DNA of 64,000 bases from contig NC_135247.1 of the NCBI RefSeq assembly GCF_947623445.1, positions 3,722,501-3,786,500 of the forward strand. Direction: 5' to 3'. Made by a program: the position numbers and the translations under genes. Shown one piece after another: positions 49,647-64,000 of this stretch (position 1 is its first letter; each line of letters opens with the position of its first letter). Source of the stretch: Clavelina lepadiformis. Taxonomy: Eukaryota > Chordata > Ascidiacea > Aplousobranchia > Clavelinidae. The notes under the pieces are model-generated. The model did no database searches, had not been told where the DNA came from, and was given only the letters and a program-made list of their open reading frames with translations.

Positions 49647-52600
49647 CTGAGGTTACTTATTCATTTTTGTGCAGAATTGCAATGAGTTCAATATCTCGCA
49701 ACCGGGTCAAAAAATTCAACAAAATTTGTTGAGAATGTTGAAACACAAATATAACAGAAAAGGTTTTTCCATCGCCCGCAATCTACCGAATATGCGCTCA
49801 AAATATAGATACCATTGCTAACTCTTTGCTGTCACCTAACGTTCGTTGCAACAAAGATTTTAATACCACAAGGGCTGCATGACCTACCATGATTTTACCC
49901 TGTAGTTGCAAAACGTAAATACAACTTTGAGCTCTTAAATGTAAACCAGAGAAAAATTACTTATAGTGCTGTCGTATATCATTGAAATTTAAATTAGTCC
50001 AGTCAAATATCAAGTATCAACATAAATATCAGTTACAGCCGATTAACAAATATACTTTTCTTTGATTTGAATTTTAACTTCAACCTGCAATAAAGATAAA
50101 CCTGTAACATCTGACGTGTGCTTATCTAAAATATACAAAACCTGTCATTGCGGTTAATTTTTTTGTTGATGAAACACTCTCTGTTACTTTTATTATATAG
50201 TTACAAGGCTAAATGTTTCGTTTAACGCAAACCTTTTTTCATCATTATTTTTATTACCGCTAAATGACGCCTTAAGATCGATTCAACGCAACCTTTGGTC
50301 TGTAACCATATCGCGATCAAAAGATCCTTCTTTCTATTTTCAAACGTCACAGTGTAAAGTAGTGACACGTGACATTTCGCAAGTCGCCATTATCACGGCT
50401 CACTTCAATTTCTGATGAAGGAACAGAGTTGTCACTGTGCCAAAACGCTTAAAAGACGTAAATACCTTGTATTGTAAGCTTGCTGCCTTGAATTGTGAAA
50501 AATCATTTATGGCTTTTGTTTGTTGATACATTTTTGCAACTGGTTTTTACAGTAGTGTACATTAGCTATAATACCAGTAAGCATGAACGTACATTGGGTA
50601 CCTCTGAAGTGCCAATTAAAAAAAATGTTGTAGTGAATTGTTCAAACGTTCAAACACGTTGTAGTAAATTAAAGTTTCTTCGAATATCAATTCACTTTAA
50701 GCCTCATTATTACGACCAGACGTCGGCATAAACAACGGAATAAAATTTACTCGTGTAGAGAGTTGCGCAAAACCAAGGATTTTCCCTGCCAAGTAGGTTT
50801 GCCATCTTTCTTGGTACTTTTTGCGGAATTGTCATATCAAACCATCTCAAAAGACTTTGCACGCAATTAAACGCTTGAAATATCAAAAGCTAAGAATAAG
50901 CACATGCTTTATTTAAAAAAACTTAACGCGTGTAATTCCTTGATTAACATTACGTCATAAAATCCCAGGTTATGGATTGCTTGTACATTGTAAAAGAACA
51001 CAACTACAGCTTCCTATATTCCGTCATTTTCCCAATAATCGGTTATGATTAGTAAGGATAAGGATTTGCTTGTTATTTATATACGCTGCATAAGTATGTC
51101 GATTTATTTGAGTTCCACATGAATCCCTACCGACAAAACACGCATAAAGCGGCAAAAAACAACTTTAATTTATGCAAAGTATATGTCTGTAAGTCAAACT
51201 CTTCTTACAACATAAACTACCATCTTGTTGTATACGGCTGATATTTCTGGTTTAGTCCGAAGTGTCTATGTCCGTGATGGGCATGAGGTAGTTACCAGGT
51301 TCGTTTTTACTTGTTTATTATATCTTTAACCAAGTTGATCTACAGATAAGTGAATGAATAAGTATCTAAGCAGCACATAACCAACTTCATCTCCGAAAAA
51401 GCGTTGGAATCAGAAACCACACTATATCGCAACATTTTACCATATGTGGGAAATCAAATTCACGCCGAGAGTAAGTAACTCAATGTGCTACCAGGAAACC
51501 TGTAACAAACTTTAATCAAGTTTGTCTGTAACAAGTTTTGTTTACACACTCCGCTCGATCATGATTGTATTTCACCATACTACGTCATAAAATAAATGGA
51601 ACCAATCGTCGCCTTTATAACGTGTGACCATTTCTTCGAATTTTGAAAGTTGGAAGGCGCTAGAATATTTTTCTAGGGAACGTTGGCAAGTAAACGCTCC
51701 AAGTAGTTTGAAAGAAACACTTAATCACATTCTTGTAGTCCGTCAGTTTGGATTTCACCTTTTCCATTGTTATGATAATGTTAATATCGATCGTTACAAA
51801 GCAACTTTTTATTGAAGCTTATTCATCATTGCTAGTTCACTACGCGAAGTTACATAATTCATTTGCTTTGAGGAAAATATAGTCAATATATATTTATTTT
51901 GTTTAAAGATGTTACATCACGTCATGAATCTTTACTTATTTTTCCACATGTTGCAACAGTTATATCATGTCTATATCTCCCTATGTGGAACCTGTAGGTT
52001 TAGTTTCGAAGTATTGTTATGAACACATGTTGTCATGACAAACCATTTATTGACTTTCGCGATCTATTTCTGGGAACTCGTTTGAATTTATATTCCCTAA
52101 ATAAACACGAAAATAATAGTGACAAGTATGAGATAATATTCTTAGCTATAAATGTATTTTCTTCACAATGAAACGAATTTCAAATCAATATTTCCCAGAA
52201 AACCGTTTTAAACCACGATTTGACTTGAGCAACACATTCGTCACAATGGCTTTCTATGTCTTACATGATGGTTTGCTATTTTACATGACATTAACATCGA
52301 AAAAGATTGCAATAACCGAAAATTTTCAGTTCTCTTTAAACGGATGTGTATACCGAGTACAGCACAATTTTCAAGTTTCTCATATTGTGGAAATGTCAAT
52401 TATGAAAAAGGTAGGCTACGGGCTATAAGCTTTCGGTATGATGATGACCACCTAAATTTAGGTAAATGAACCAAGATAAAAAGACGAACAGCAACACGTG
52501 TTACAGCGTCACGACTGATTATTGTTCATATTATGCATCCAGGACATTTCAAAACGCTTAAACTCAAATATGAAAGCGTTTTTGAATTCGTGTAGCGCCG

Positions 52601-54960
52601 TGTTGTTATTAAAAATAGTCACCCCTTTATCACCAAATAAAGGGGCGTCTTTCGGATTTTCCGATAATTCCGAATTTACCATCAATAACAATCTTGTAAA
52701 GCGCACCTGCCGATGTCACGTATATACGTAGGTTAAACGACGCATCTTTACTTTACTCTTTACCTTATGTAGCATGTCAGTATAAAAATGTAAAAGGCAT
52801 TCTTAACTGTGTAGAACTTCCTGGTACATAATAAACTAACTGCGGCTTACCATTTGCGTTTTGTTAAGTTCTACAGAAACGTTCTATTATTATTAGAAAA
52901 TGTTACGAAGGGTAACTGTACCTGATTTTTTATGCTTGACCGATTATTTAAATTCAAGGTGTCTCGCTCTCCTATAAATGGAAAATTTAACGGAAATTTT
53001 TAAAAATTTTCCGAGCTGAAGCACGAGTTAAGCAGAACTATCTGGTATTTGCAGCAAACTACAGTATTTCAACAAAAATCCCCTTCGCTATATTTAGGTG
53101 GAAGGAATGTGCGATCTATGGTTGTTTTTTATAAAGCAAAACGTCCGGTAATTCAATTTTCGAAACCTGGTGATTGAGCGAAGCGACGTTAGTCGCTATG
53201 CGCGGTATCACGTGCGAGGTTTCGTAACATTGCGTAACCTTGAAATATTTGACAGGTTGGTTTCGCATTGGAATTTCAAGTTCCAGTTCCTCATTTCTAT
53301 TGTGTGTGCTTGAACTCAATTTACATTGACAACCTGATCAATATGTAGCAAGTGATCTTGTGATCACGAAGGAGAAAAGGGTGCGTTGCGTACAGGCTTG
53401 TTTTTTGCCACCAAACGCCTGGCTGGAAACCCCCAAAATGCTTGATAAAAAGACGTCATGCATTCATAGCAGTGTAAGCAATGTACTCAAATAAATCCGG
53501 CAATAATCTAAGAGCGTTTTGAGTCAATTGTTTGAACTTGTAGTTACATAATCACTCCACGTCACTGACAGGTCACCATAAATAAATATCAGGTTTAGTT
53601 TTTTCCATGGACTAAAAATTGTATCGCACTCTAAGAGGCAACCTTTGATTTACTCCTCACAGAAGTGCTTTTGATCAAGCTAATGTGTGTGATGTTTCTA
53701 TGAAGAACATACGTTTTGGTAAAAAGCAATCTGTTTCGAAACACTGATTGAAAACAAAATCACTGTCTGGTTATTCTTAGGCATTGCATGTAAACTTAAT
53801 GCATGCTTTCCTATTAATTATACATTTATATAACATTCATTTTATTTATATTGCGCAGCCGATGGAAAATTTTGCACACAAAATTACACGGAACTTCAAC
53901 ACGACAAAACGATGGTGCAAGGTCCCTTTCGTTTGCTGTTACAAGTTTGGCAAAGCAAAAGTAAAAATGCAAATTATAGGGTATAGAGTTACCTTTGATT
54001 TACATACATGTCTTACTTTGCTTACTAAAAGCTGAGTGGAGTTTTCAAGGAGGAGGTTGGTTGGGTTTCACCTTTTGAACGCAAATTTGAAAATTTTTGT
54101 TGTTGCTTGAAGTCAAAAAACTACTGGTAATGTTATTGGTGAAAACTATCACTTGAATGATAATATTTTTATATACGTTTTCCAATAAAACGTATTTAGC
54201 TTCCAAATAGCACATTTAATTAATTCAATTAGTCGGAAAGAACGTCTTCGTTTGCCAATATGTTGACGCGACCATGATATCACAACAATTGCATGGGTTT
54301 AGTCACGTAGCGCGGTGGCGGGTAAATAGAAATTTTTTTTCTCATTAACGTTATTAATCTTGCAAATATTTTGTTTGTTGGAAAAATGACTGCCGGTTCA
54401 CCATCGTGGGAGTAGAGCAGGCTCCACTTCAGTTGATATTTTACGTAACGTGAGTTGCTTGTAGTTTTTTTTTGGCAGGTTAAATAAACAAAGAACGATT
54501 TCTGTCACGATTGGGAACAATTTTCTGATCTGATTGAACTGGTAAGTGCTCTGTTCGTGCAGGAAATTATTTATTCTTGTCAAATTTTCACTGACAATTT
54601 TAAAGACCAACATTGTTACAAGTTTGGATATCCTGTGCTAGATGCGTTATAATAACATCAATTTAGCAGAAAAAGCAACAGTTTACTGTCATACTTATAG
54701 CAATGTCTTTCCTATATCCTGTACTTTGCTAATTTTGCTCATGTATTTTCCATAAACTTTTGTTTTATTTATTTCTCACAGTTTGAAAAATACTGCAAAA
54801 ATTCGTGTATAAAGGTAAATTTTTAGATTCAATGTTAAATGCAAAGCTAAATTGTATTTAAGCGATAGGTAATACGAGCAATAAAAAATCAGCGCCAAAA
54901 ACGTACAAAAAACGGTTGAAATTTGAAACGATTAAAATTGTTTGCAGGTCTCTTCATGTA

Positions 54961-56191
54961 CTATGTAACCAGTCTTGTAAACTTTGAGGAACTGGCAATA
55001 TTGCAGTTTGGGGTAAAGGCCTCTTGGTATTGAACTCGACGCCGAGAAACTGAAAAGAGTAGATATCATTTAGCATAAATCATTTTAGTGTTTGGACGGT
55101 TCCTTTACAGTACTTTACTTGTACACACATACACACATTGTAACTTCATGTTAATGTTTAAGTTAATTTCTTGTAGTATCGGTGTAAAAATATGGAAACG
55201 AATGCTTTTATTCCACCATAGGAAAGTTACCTTTTTAGTACACGATACGATATGTCGCTGTGCTTCATGTGGAAAGGGTAGAAGGTGTGTGTTCCACGTT
55301 GCATTTTGCGCCAACTGTAAAGTGAAAACTCGGAATTAATAGTATCACTGCCACTTTTCAACTGCTCTATTTTAAAAGCAGTAACAGTATTCGCAAATCG
55401 AAAATGTTTACCAACCTTTCAATATCCAAGGAGTGTCTTTGCGCTGGAAAGATTTCCGTCCCCCATTTAGTTTTTCGCTAACTCCGCAAAAATCTAACAA
55501 CACAAAAATGTATAAATCTGAGAACATTTGTGGCGTTTGTATAAACAATGACTGTTAGTGTTTGTTCACAAACTTATCAATCCTTGCGTCTATTCATACG
55601 TACCAACTCTTTTGTGGCTTGGACTCGGTGTTTTCGTTTTTTGCTCGTAAAGTCTTTTCGGTTTGGCGTCCATACTAGCAGTAATTTCTGTAGATACAAA
55701 TCAAATTAATAACAAAGCAAAACTTATCTAATGTCTATAACTGTTGTTATATCAAGCACATGAAGTAGCTAAAGCACCTGCCTTAACTAAAGTTGACAGG
55801 GTGCTTATGCCAAGGGAAATTGGATTTTTAATGCATTTTGACCGCTTTAGTCTGCTGACACGGTCTTGTCACAATGCTTACTTTTTGTGGTATTGATTTT
55901 CGCTTTTGTCACTTCGGGTAGGTTGATGTCACAAATGTAATTTATTTAGCAGTTTTTGATGAAAACGGTACACGATTTATTACCTGACAAAAGAAACTGA
56001 GTTTACTAATTATTTGACAATCACATCACAATATATGAGGTTTGCTGACTGCTTTTTCATCAACTGCGTACGTACTAACTGCGCTCTCTAGTTTTCTAAA
56101 GAAGGGTTCAGCACTTTACATTAAGTTCATCGAAGCTCTCACCGCTGCTAGCCTGCAGCACGTATCTTTCAATTTCCCGCAAATCAGTCAT
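54961..56191 (-). CDS. Paralogue B of the small basic protein family (4 exons, 99 aa)
   Basis: Exons 56191-56143, 55687-55604, 55493-55416 and 55049-54961, all phase 1. Exon 1 gives MTDLREIERYVLQASS. Exon 2 has RLYEQKTKTPSPSHKRV (paralogue A: KMYDPKPKTPPPSPKKV). Exon 3 has FCGVSEKLNGGRKSFQRKDT then PWILK, the same length as in A. Exon 4 has VSRRRVQYQEAF then a serine-rich end. Exon 3 needs a GTTGGT donor; a GTAAAC four bases later would break the frame match. A TATAAAA (56210-56204) is so close to the first ATG that a start from it would fall inside exon 1, so the real start could be the ATG in exon 2 (MDAKPKR). No known domain is recognised. Confidence 0.7.
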
Positions 56192-57327
56192 CCCTGAGCC
56201 GGGTTTTATAGCGCTGGGTACTTTTTCTTTCGCGAAAGAAAAAAAGAGACACATTGAAACCACGCACAGCTTTTACTGTGAAAGCAGGATACATTCCACG
56301 TACTCAAGTAACCCTCAAAGCGTAGCCATTGCGTCATCAGTTCACATCACGACAGCTCAGACGTAATCAGAAGAATATCATGAAAACCTCATGCAGCTAA
56401 ACCTTTTACCAGCTCCAAAATGTTCTGTTCCACACATTTCAAAAAATTTTTTGGGCAGGTTTGGGCAGAGGTTTTTTTATCAATCTACAAAAATTGCTAA
56501 AAAATTTGCCTTTTTATCTGATATTGTAGCTTGTAATTTATTAGTGTGTGTTATTAAAACTGTAGTTATTTGATTCAAATTTTCGCCGTTGAAGTAATAG
56601 CATAGGTTTTTTTTTACTGTAGCATAGGACAAAATGCCCACTGAGAGGTAGGCCCACCCCAAAAACTGTACACACGCTGTCTATAGAAACGAATCATGAA
56701 TTTTAAACACGATTTGTTGGCTCCAGTCTCTAAATAAAGATTAGGCAAACTTTTAACCCACGAATTGCCATAAATCCAGTTGAAATCATGACAATTAATC
56801 TTTCTGTGCGTAAAATGTCTTGTGCTTCCGCAGCTATTTTTCATCTTTTTATTTTTATGCGATTTATGTTCTTGCGTTTCCGTCGTAAACGCATTAGGCT
56901 ACACGTGTACTTTGATAATAATATTTTAGGAAACTATTTTAAAATTGAGAAGGTGTTCACAGTCGATAGTTCATGGAAATATGTTTAAAAATATAGGTAA
57001 AGTGTACTTTGTCCGCTTTTTACGGCACAAGCTATATAAAATAAAGGTATATAAATATTTTTTTCATTTCTCAGCAGAACATCTCTACGTATGTTTTGTG
57101 TTATATAATATTTGGTTTGTTATCACAGGTAAATTAAAAACCTTAAGGTTCCTTAAAGTTAAAACAAGTGAAAAACTCCGCATAACATCAACCTTATTTT
57201 TAATTCATTCTCTTTAATTTACTTCAAACACGGCATAGTAAAATATCTGACATTGGAAACAAGGAAATCCGAAATGTGGTTTGATTTGAAAAACGGAAAC
57301 CCAATTATAGGATATATAAGATTATGA

Positions 57328-57354
57328 TGACGTAAAATGACGTAAAATGACGTC
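57328..57354. promoter_or_regulatory. Three tandem TGACGT (CRE/ATF-like) sites
   Basis: TGACGTAAAA, TGACGTAAAA, TGACGTC in a row at exact 10-base spacing, about 1.1 kb upstream of paralogue B. TGACGT is the core of CREB/ATF-type bZIP sites. Helical spacing of about one turn would put the sites on one face. Function is inferred. Confidence 0.4.
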
Positions 57355-57519
57355 TCCGAAGTGCATTTCATTCATAACAACAAGATATGGCGTTTCCACT
57401 ACATTTTAGGCAACGAAAAAAGCGTTTCCAAAGTACCTGCTTTGTAAGGTCACAATTTCCTTCCGGTTCCGAATTTCCTTGCGTCTTCTTAAGGTCAACT
57501 CTTTAGTAAATAAGTACTG

Positions 57520-57710
57520 TTCTCTCTTACTACTACTATTTAGTACTTACTATTTAGTACTACTACTTAGTACTCTTATTACGTATACTAAGTACTATAC
57601 ACTCTTTACGTCAGTAAGTACTGTTATACTGCGATTCATGTGATATAAGTTATATATGTTGTATGTGTATAGCTTATGCACTATATACTGTACTTATCTA
57701 TATATATACC
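57520..57710. repeat. TAGTACT-rich low-complexity DNA
   Basis: Repeated TTAGTACTTAC/TAGTACTAC units grading into TATA-rich sequence. Confidence 0.7.
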
Positions 57711-58942
57711 CGAGCTCCCATACTCTCACATTTTCGCAAATTGGCATATAGTTGGTATATAGTTATAGTATATACATGTGGTTCTCGTCCTTACGGTTTA
57801 CCAAACAACACCTTTTGACCTTTCGGTGGATTTTTTGTGGGAATTCGATCAAATAAATAAAAACGTTTCACCTAATTCTCAATTCGACATGACTTGCTGT
57901 ATAACTTTGGCTATAGCCACCAAAACAACCTTTCAAGTCAATGTATCGTTATCAACGTCTCGGAATGACGTTTGGCCTTATCTTATGTAATTACTATTGG
58001 ATCATGCTCATAATGACGGTTCAAATAACTTGGTTTCTTTACAATTGCATTTACGCATTATTTTCGGTACTATTATTTTAGGTATTCATACTATTATTTT
58101 GTAGCCTTAGGTAAGTTACACCTGCAAAAGAAATTGATTAACTGTTAAATGAGTTCCGCTTGTTGCATATGTCGTATATGGAAAGAATAAGTGACATTTC
58201 CTGTAACTTATTTTGAGTTAGTTATAACCTGCATCCGTTGTGTATCGTGCACACGGAACGCCTAGCCTAGGGTTTATATTCTCCGAGGCGAATTCTGTTG
58301 TTGTCGAAAAAATGAAAGAAGTATTTTGTGAAAGCTTTAGTTCTGTTTTGTCTTTATTAAATTTCTTTAAATTTAAACTTATGTTTGCAATCAACTTACC
58401 GTTTGGGGCCAAAAATTTTGAAACTTATTTATTTTTTATTTCTTTGCTCGCAAGGTGAAGATTCAAAACCAAATTTATCGGTTTTTATGTATTGGATCAA
58501 ATCTGCAAATTTGCGCATATAAAGCAACATCATATTGACAGAGATTGAAAAATGTGAAAACATTAGCACTCGAACAATTTTGAATAACACAAGCAAAGCA
58601 TACTGTATATAGGATATTGATAATTTAATGAATGGAAGATCTTTATGGCATTGAACATAGGGAATATTGAACACAATCTGTCATATAATAATATTACAAT
58701 TATTTCATTCGCTATTTAGAATGTTGAAATATATTTTAAAATGACACATGCTTACAAGTTTTTTATGCTTTGCAAGTTATATATAAAAAACAATGAGCTA
58801 CCGCACCATAAAAATATAAAGCAATTAACGAAGAAGATGAGAATGCGATGAAGAACGAAAGATTAAGCTAAAAATGAAACAAACGATTAATTAATCATCA
58901 ATCTTTTTCAAAAAAGCACTGAGCCTTGCAATTAGTGTACAT

Positions 58943-62238
<3,296 letters not shown>

Positions 62239-63343
62239 CTAGAAAGAGAGTTTTCCGGGTTATATAAATCATGTGATAATAACATTAAATCGCGTTGCAA
62301 TAAATGTGTCCAATATCATCGTTAAGGAAAAGATCTGTTTGCTGTGTCAGCTCCGTGCTCTGTGCAAGCCTGAACAAAGCAAAAGTATTTGCTTACAACA
62401 TCAAGGTGCGTTCCTACATAACAGGTTATGCTGCCAAGTGGTTTCTTTTCCTTGTTTGTTTTGTTTGCGTTCTCTAACAATCTAAGTCAAAAGTCCATTC
62501 TTCCAGCTCTCTCGTAAATAAACGTGTCGTATTTTACAGGATGCGCATACGTCAGCGAGATTTTTATCAAAATACCTTTCTATAGTGTTTGTTTGCAACA
62601 CTAAGTGACTGCGATGTTTCTGAATTTTTGGCTTGTTAGAAATTTAGACTTAACTATTTTGTGCGATCGTACAGACGTGCAAGCGTCTGACTTGGATTGG
62701 CTGTCACCAAATTTCACGTTTGGTAATTCTTTGTATATTAACCATGCTGACAGGCGTGTTAATGTAGCACTGCACGTTGATACGTTTTTAGTAGTATAAT
62801 TAGATGTATATTCCACGATGCGTTTTTGGATTTATATTAAGATATATTTCACCCGTATTGTTATGGCCATAATGTGTGACTGCGTATTTATGTAGTATTA
62901 GTAATTCATCGATATGTATCTTGTGACTCCTTTTATTGTTAGTAAGTTTTCTACACACGTACATGGTTTTCGCCTTTACCCACAACTCCCCCCGAGGTAT
63001 ATTACGCTGCTCGCAATTTCCAATCTCACACCCTAATGATAACACTGGACAACAATTTACAACTTATTTTTTATTCCTCGCTCATTTCAAGTTTACCTAG
63101 ACTAATTTTGCAATGCTGAATCCAAATCTGGTCTTAGATTTTTTCTAACACGTCACGTTTTTGAGATATGATATATGCTCACGACAACCCATAACTGTGA
63201 TTTTGGCTAATTTTGGCTGAGCGGAACAAAACATTACATGTAATCAACCCAGTAATTTCTATTGAAAATAACAGCATTATCATACTGCACAATTTAACAC
63301 AACCCAGGATAATTAAATCAGACAAAAATAACATTATATTCCC
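62239..63343. other. Intron sequence of the peptidase gene
   Basis: It should be intronic, since the gene's upstream exons are not in the window. No further propeller exon was found. A minus-strand open frame at 62800-63045 is unrecognised. Confidence 0.45.
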
Positions 63344-63712
63344 TCAAAAGTGCTTTATACACTTGCTCTTTCGAGTATGTTCAGTGTCAGTTTCACGCTG
63401 AAGAAACCAGCAGTAGTCCCCCATCATGTTTGGGTTAAATCGACCTCTATACCGCGATTCCATCACAGAGATGTCTTGGTGAAATCTTTCCCCATGCTCG
63501 TCACTCACATCACCCAGGTTTGGCGGGAAAAATTCCAAGTGTGAATGAAGAAAATGCAGTTTAACCGACATTCTGCAGCCCATTTCGCGGTATGATTCCA
63601 GCAAATTGTCCACTAGTTCCGAGTAATTTTCTGCCCTGTACTTCCCAAGAAAATTTTGTACAATCTGTACAAATGCATTCCAGGCTTTTAATTCAATTGA
63701 ATTAACCCTATT
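63344..63712 (-). mobile_element. Fragment of a dispersed repeat-family protein
   Basis: The frame carries NSIELKAWNAFVQIVQNFLG, AENYSELVDNLLESYREMGC, KLHFLHSHLEFFPPNLG, SDEHGERFHQDI and MMGDYCWFLQRE. This SDEHGERFHQDI protein family is scattered in many copies through arthropod and cnidarian genomes, from memory, and is probably carried by a transposon whose class I cannot name. Only the C-terminal part is seen. It lies inside an intron of the peptidase gene. Confidence 0.65.
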
Positions 63713-64000
63713 CTAACTAGGCTTGGCTTCTCCCGCACACTGTCACAGCAAAACGTGGCGTACAGTTGCATTGTTAGCTGTAGAAACTTGAAATTTGGTG
63801 ACTTTTCCTAAAAAATGTTCGGCTATCTGTCCATGTTTGTTTGATAAAGTTGGATTTTGTAATTTTTAAGATATTACGATATTTTCATAATTTTCCTCTG
63901 CTTTGCTCTGCTCTCGGCATTGAAGCGTATTACTCATGTACGCACCAATAACTCGACTAACTATTCTCTTTCGTTCTCTTCTCGCGGTCAGCTGGTTTTC
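63713..64000. other. Right edge of the window
   Basis: No feature supported. It is probably more of the repeat or the surrounding intron. Confidence 0.35.

Larger units (their letters stand above)
44758..54960. other. Ten-kilobase stretch between paralogues A and B
   Basis: Apart from one weak candidate (47987-48271) no gene could be supported on either strand. A (GA)n microsatellite sits at 49627-49646, flanked by a repeated CTGAGGTTACT. A perfect 9-base hairpin (CCCCTTTAT and its complement, six-base loop) lies at about 52623-52646. Several open frames of 70-118 codons (for example 44882-45238, 48671-48928, 52168-52428) show no family features and are probably chance in AT-rich DNA. Such a long empty stretch stands out in this otherwise compact window. 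Exons of an unrecognised gene cannot be excluded. Confidence 0.45.
56192..58942. other. Region upstream of paralogue B and downstream of the peptidase gene
   Basis: No supported coding exon. It includes three tandem TGACGT units at 57328-57354 and a TAGTACT-rich low-complexity stretch at about 57520-57710. The far end should hold the 3' UTR of the peptidase gene. Confidence 0.45.

Noticed and set aside
50495-50731. Open frame with a hydrophobic start resembling a glycosyltransferase anchor (LWLLFVDTFLQLVFTVVYIS).
   Set aside because: It lacks an ATG start, has an in-frame stop just upstream, and no catalytic exon follows.
52623-52646. Hairpin CCCCTTTAT-loop-ATAAAGGGG as a terminator.
   Set aside because: Intrinsic terminators are a bacterial feature, and no gene ends here.

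Overview
The window looks like part of an invertebrate chordate genome, most likely an ascidian tunicate. It is AT-rich, with short GT-AG introns and compact multi-exon genes. A single tenascin gene with a fibrinogen C-terminus (a chordate-specific gene) sits beside SNRPE and a Rab9-effector kelch gene. The species cannot be read from sequence alone.

Layout. 1-12.0 kb (plus): four tandem units of about 3 kb, each carrying an unrecognised two-exon gene for a 129-149 residue protein and a diverged conserved upstream block. 11.6-12.9 kb: a 57-bp hAT-like element, a fossil gag fragment and a tRNA-like SINE. 13.1-27.3 kb (minus): a tenascin gene of about 48 exons (signal peptide, cysteine/coiled-coil N-terminus, 8 EGF repeats, 18 fibronectin III domains, fibrinogen-like domain). 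29.6 kb (plus): SNRPE. 30.9-33.7 kb (plus): RABEPK in 7 exons, with a 662-bp foldback element in one intron. 36.0 kb (plus): an unrecognised basic 295-residue protein. 39.3-40.6 kb (plus): a Golgi carbohydrate sulfotransferase of the HNK-1/CHST8-14 type in 3 exons. 42.2-44.8 kb and 55.0-56.2 kb (minus): two paralogous four-exon genes for an unrecognised small basic protein, about 10 kb apart with nothing firmly supported between them. 58.9-62.2 kb (minus): the 3' part of a DPP4/FAP-like serine peptidase, whose 5' part lies beyond the right edge. 63.3-63.7 kb (minus): a fragment of a dispersed repeat-family protein.

The neighbours do not form an obvious pathway. Tenascin (extracellular matrix), the sulfotransferase (Golgi glycan modification) and the DPP4-like enzyme (cell-surface peptidase) all act on or in the extracellular space. 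SNRPE and RABEPK are housekeeping genes.

The most unusual findings are: (1) two tandem alternative exons in the DPP4-like gene, each carrying the catalytic serine but with different S1-pocket residues, and phased so that using both would break the frame; (2) the four-copy tandem family at the left; (3) the paralogous small-protein pair found by matching splice phases and exon lengths.
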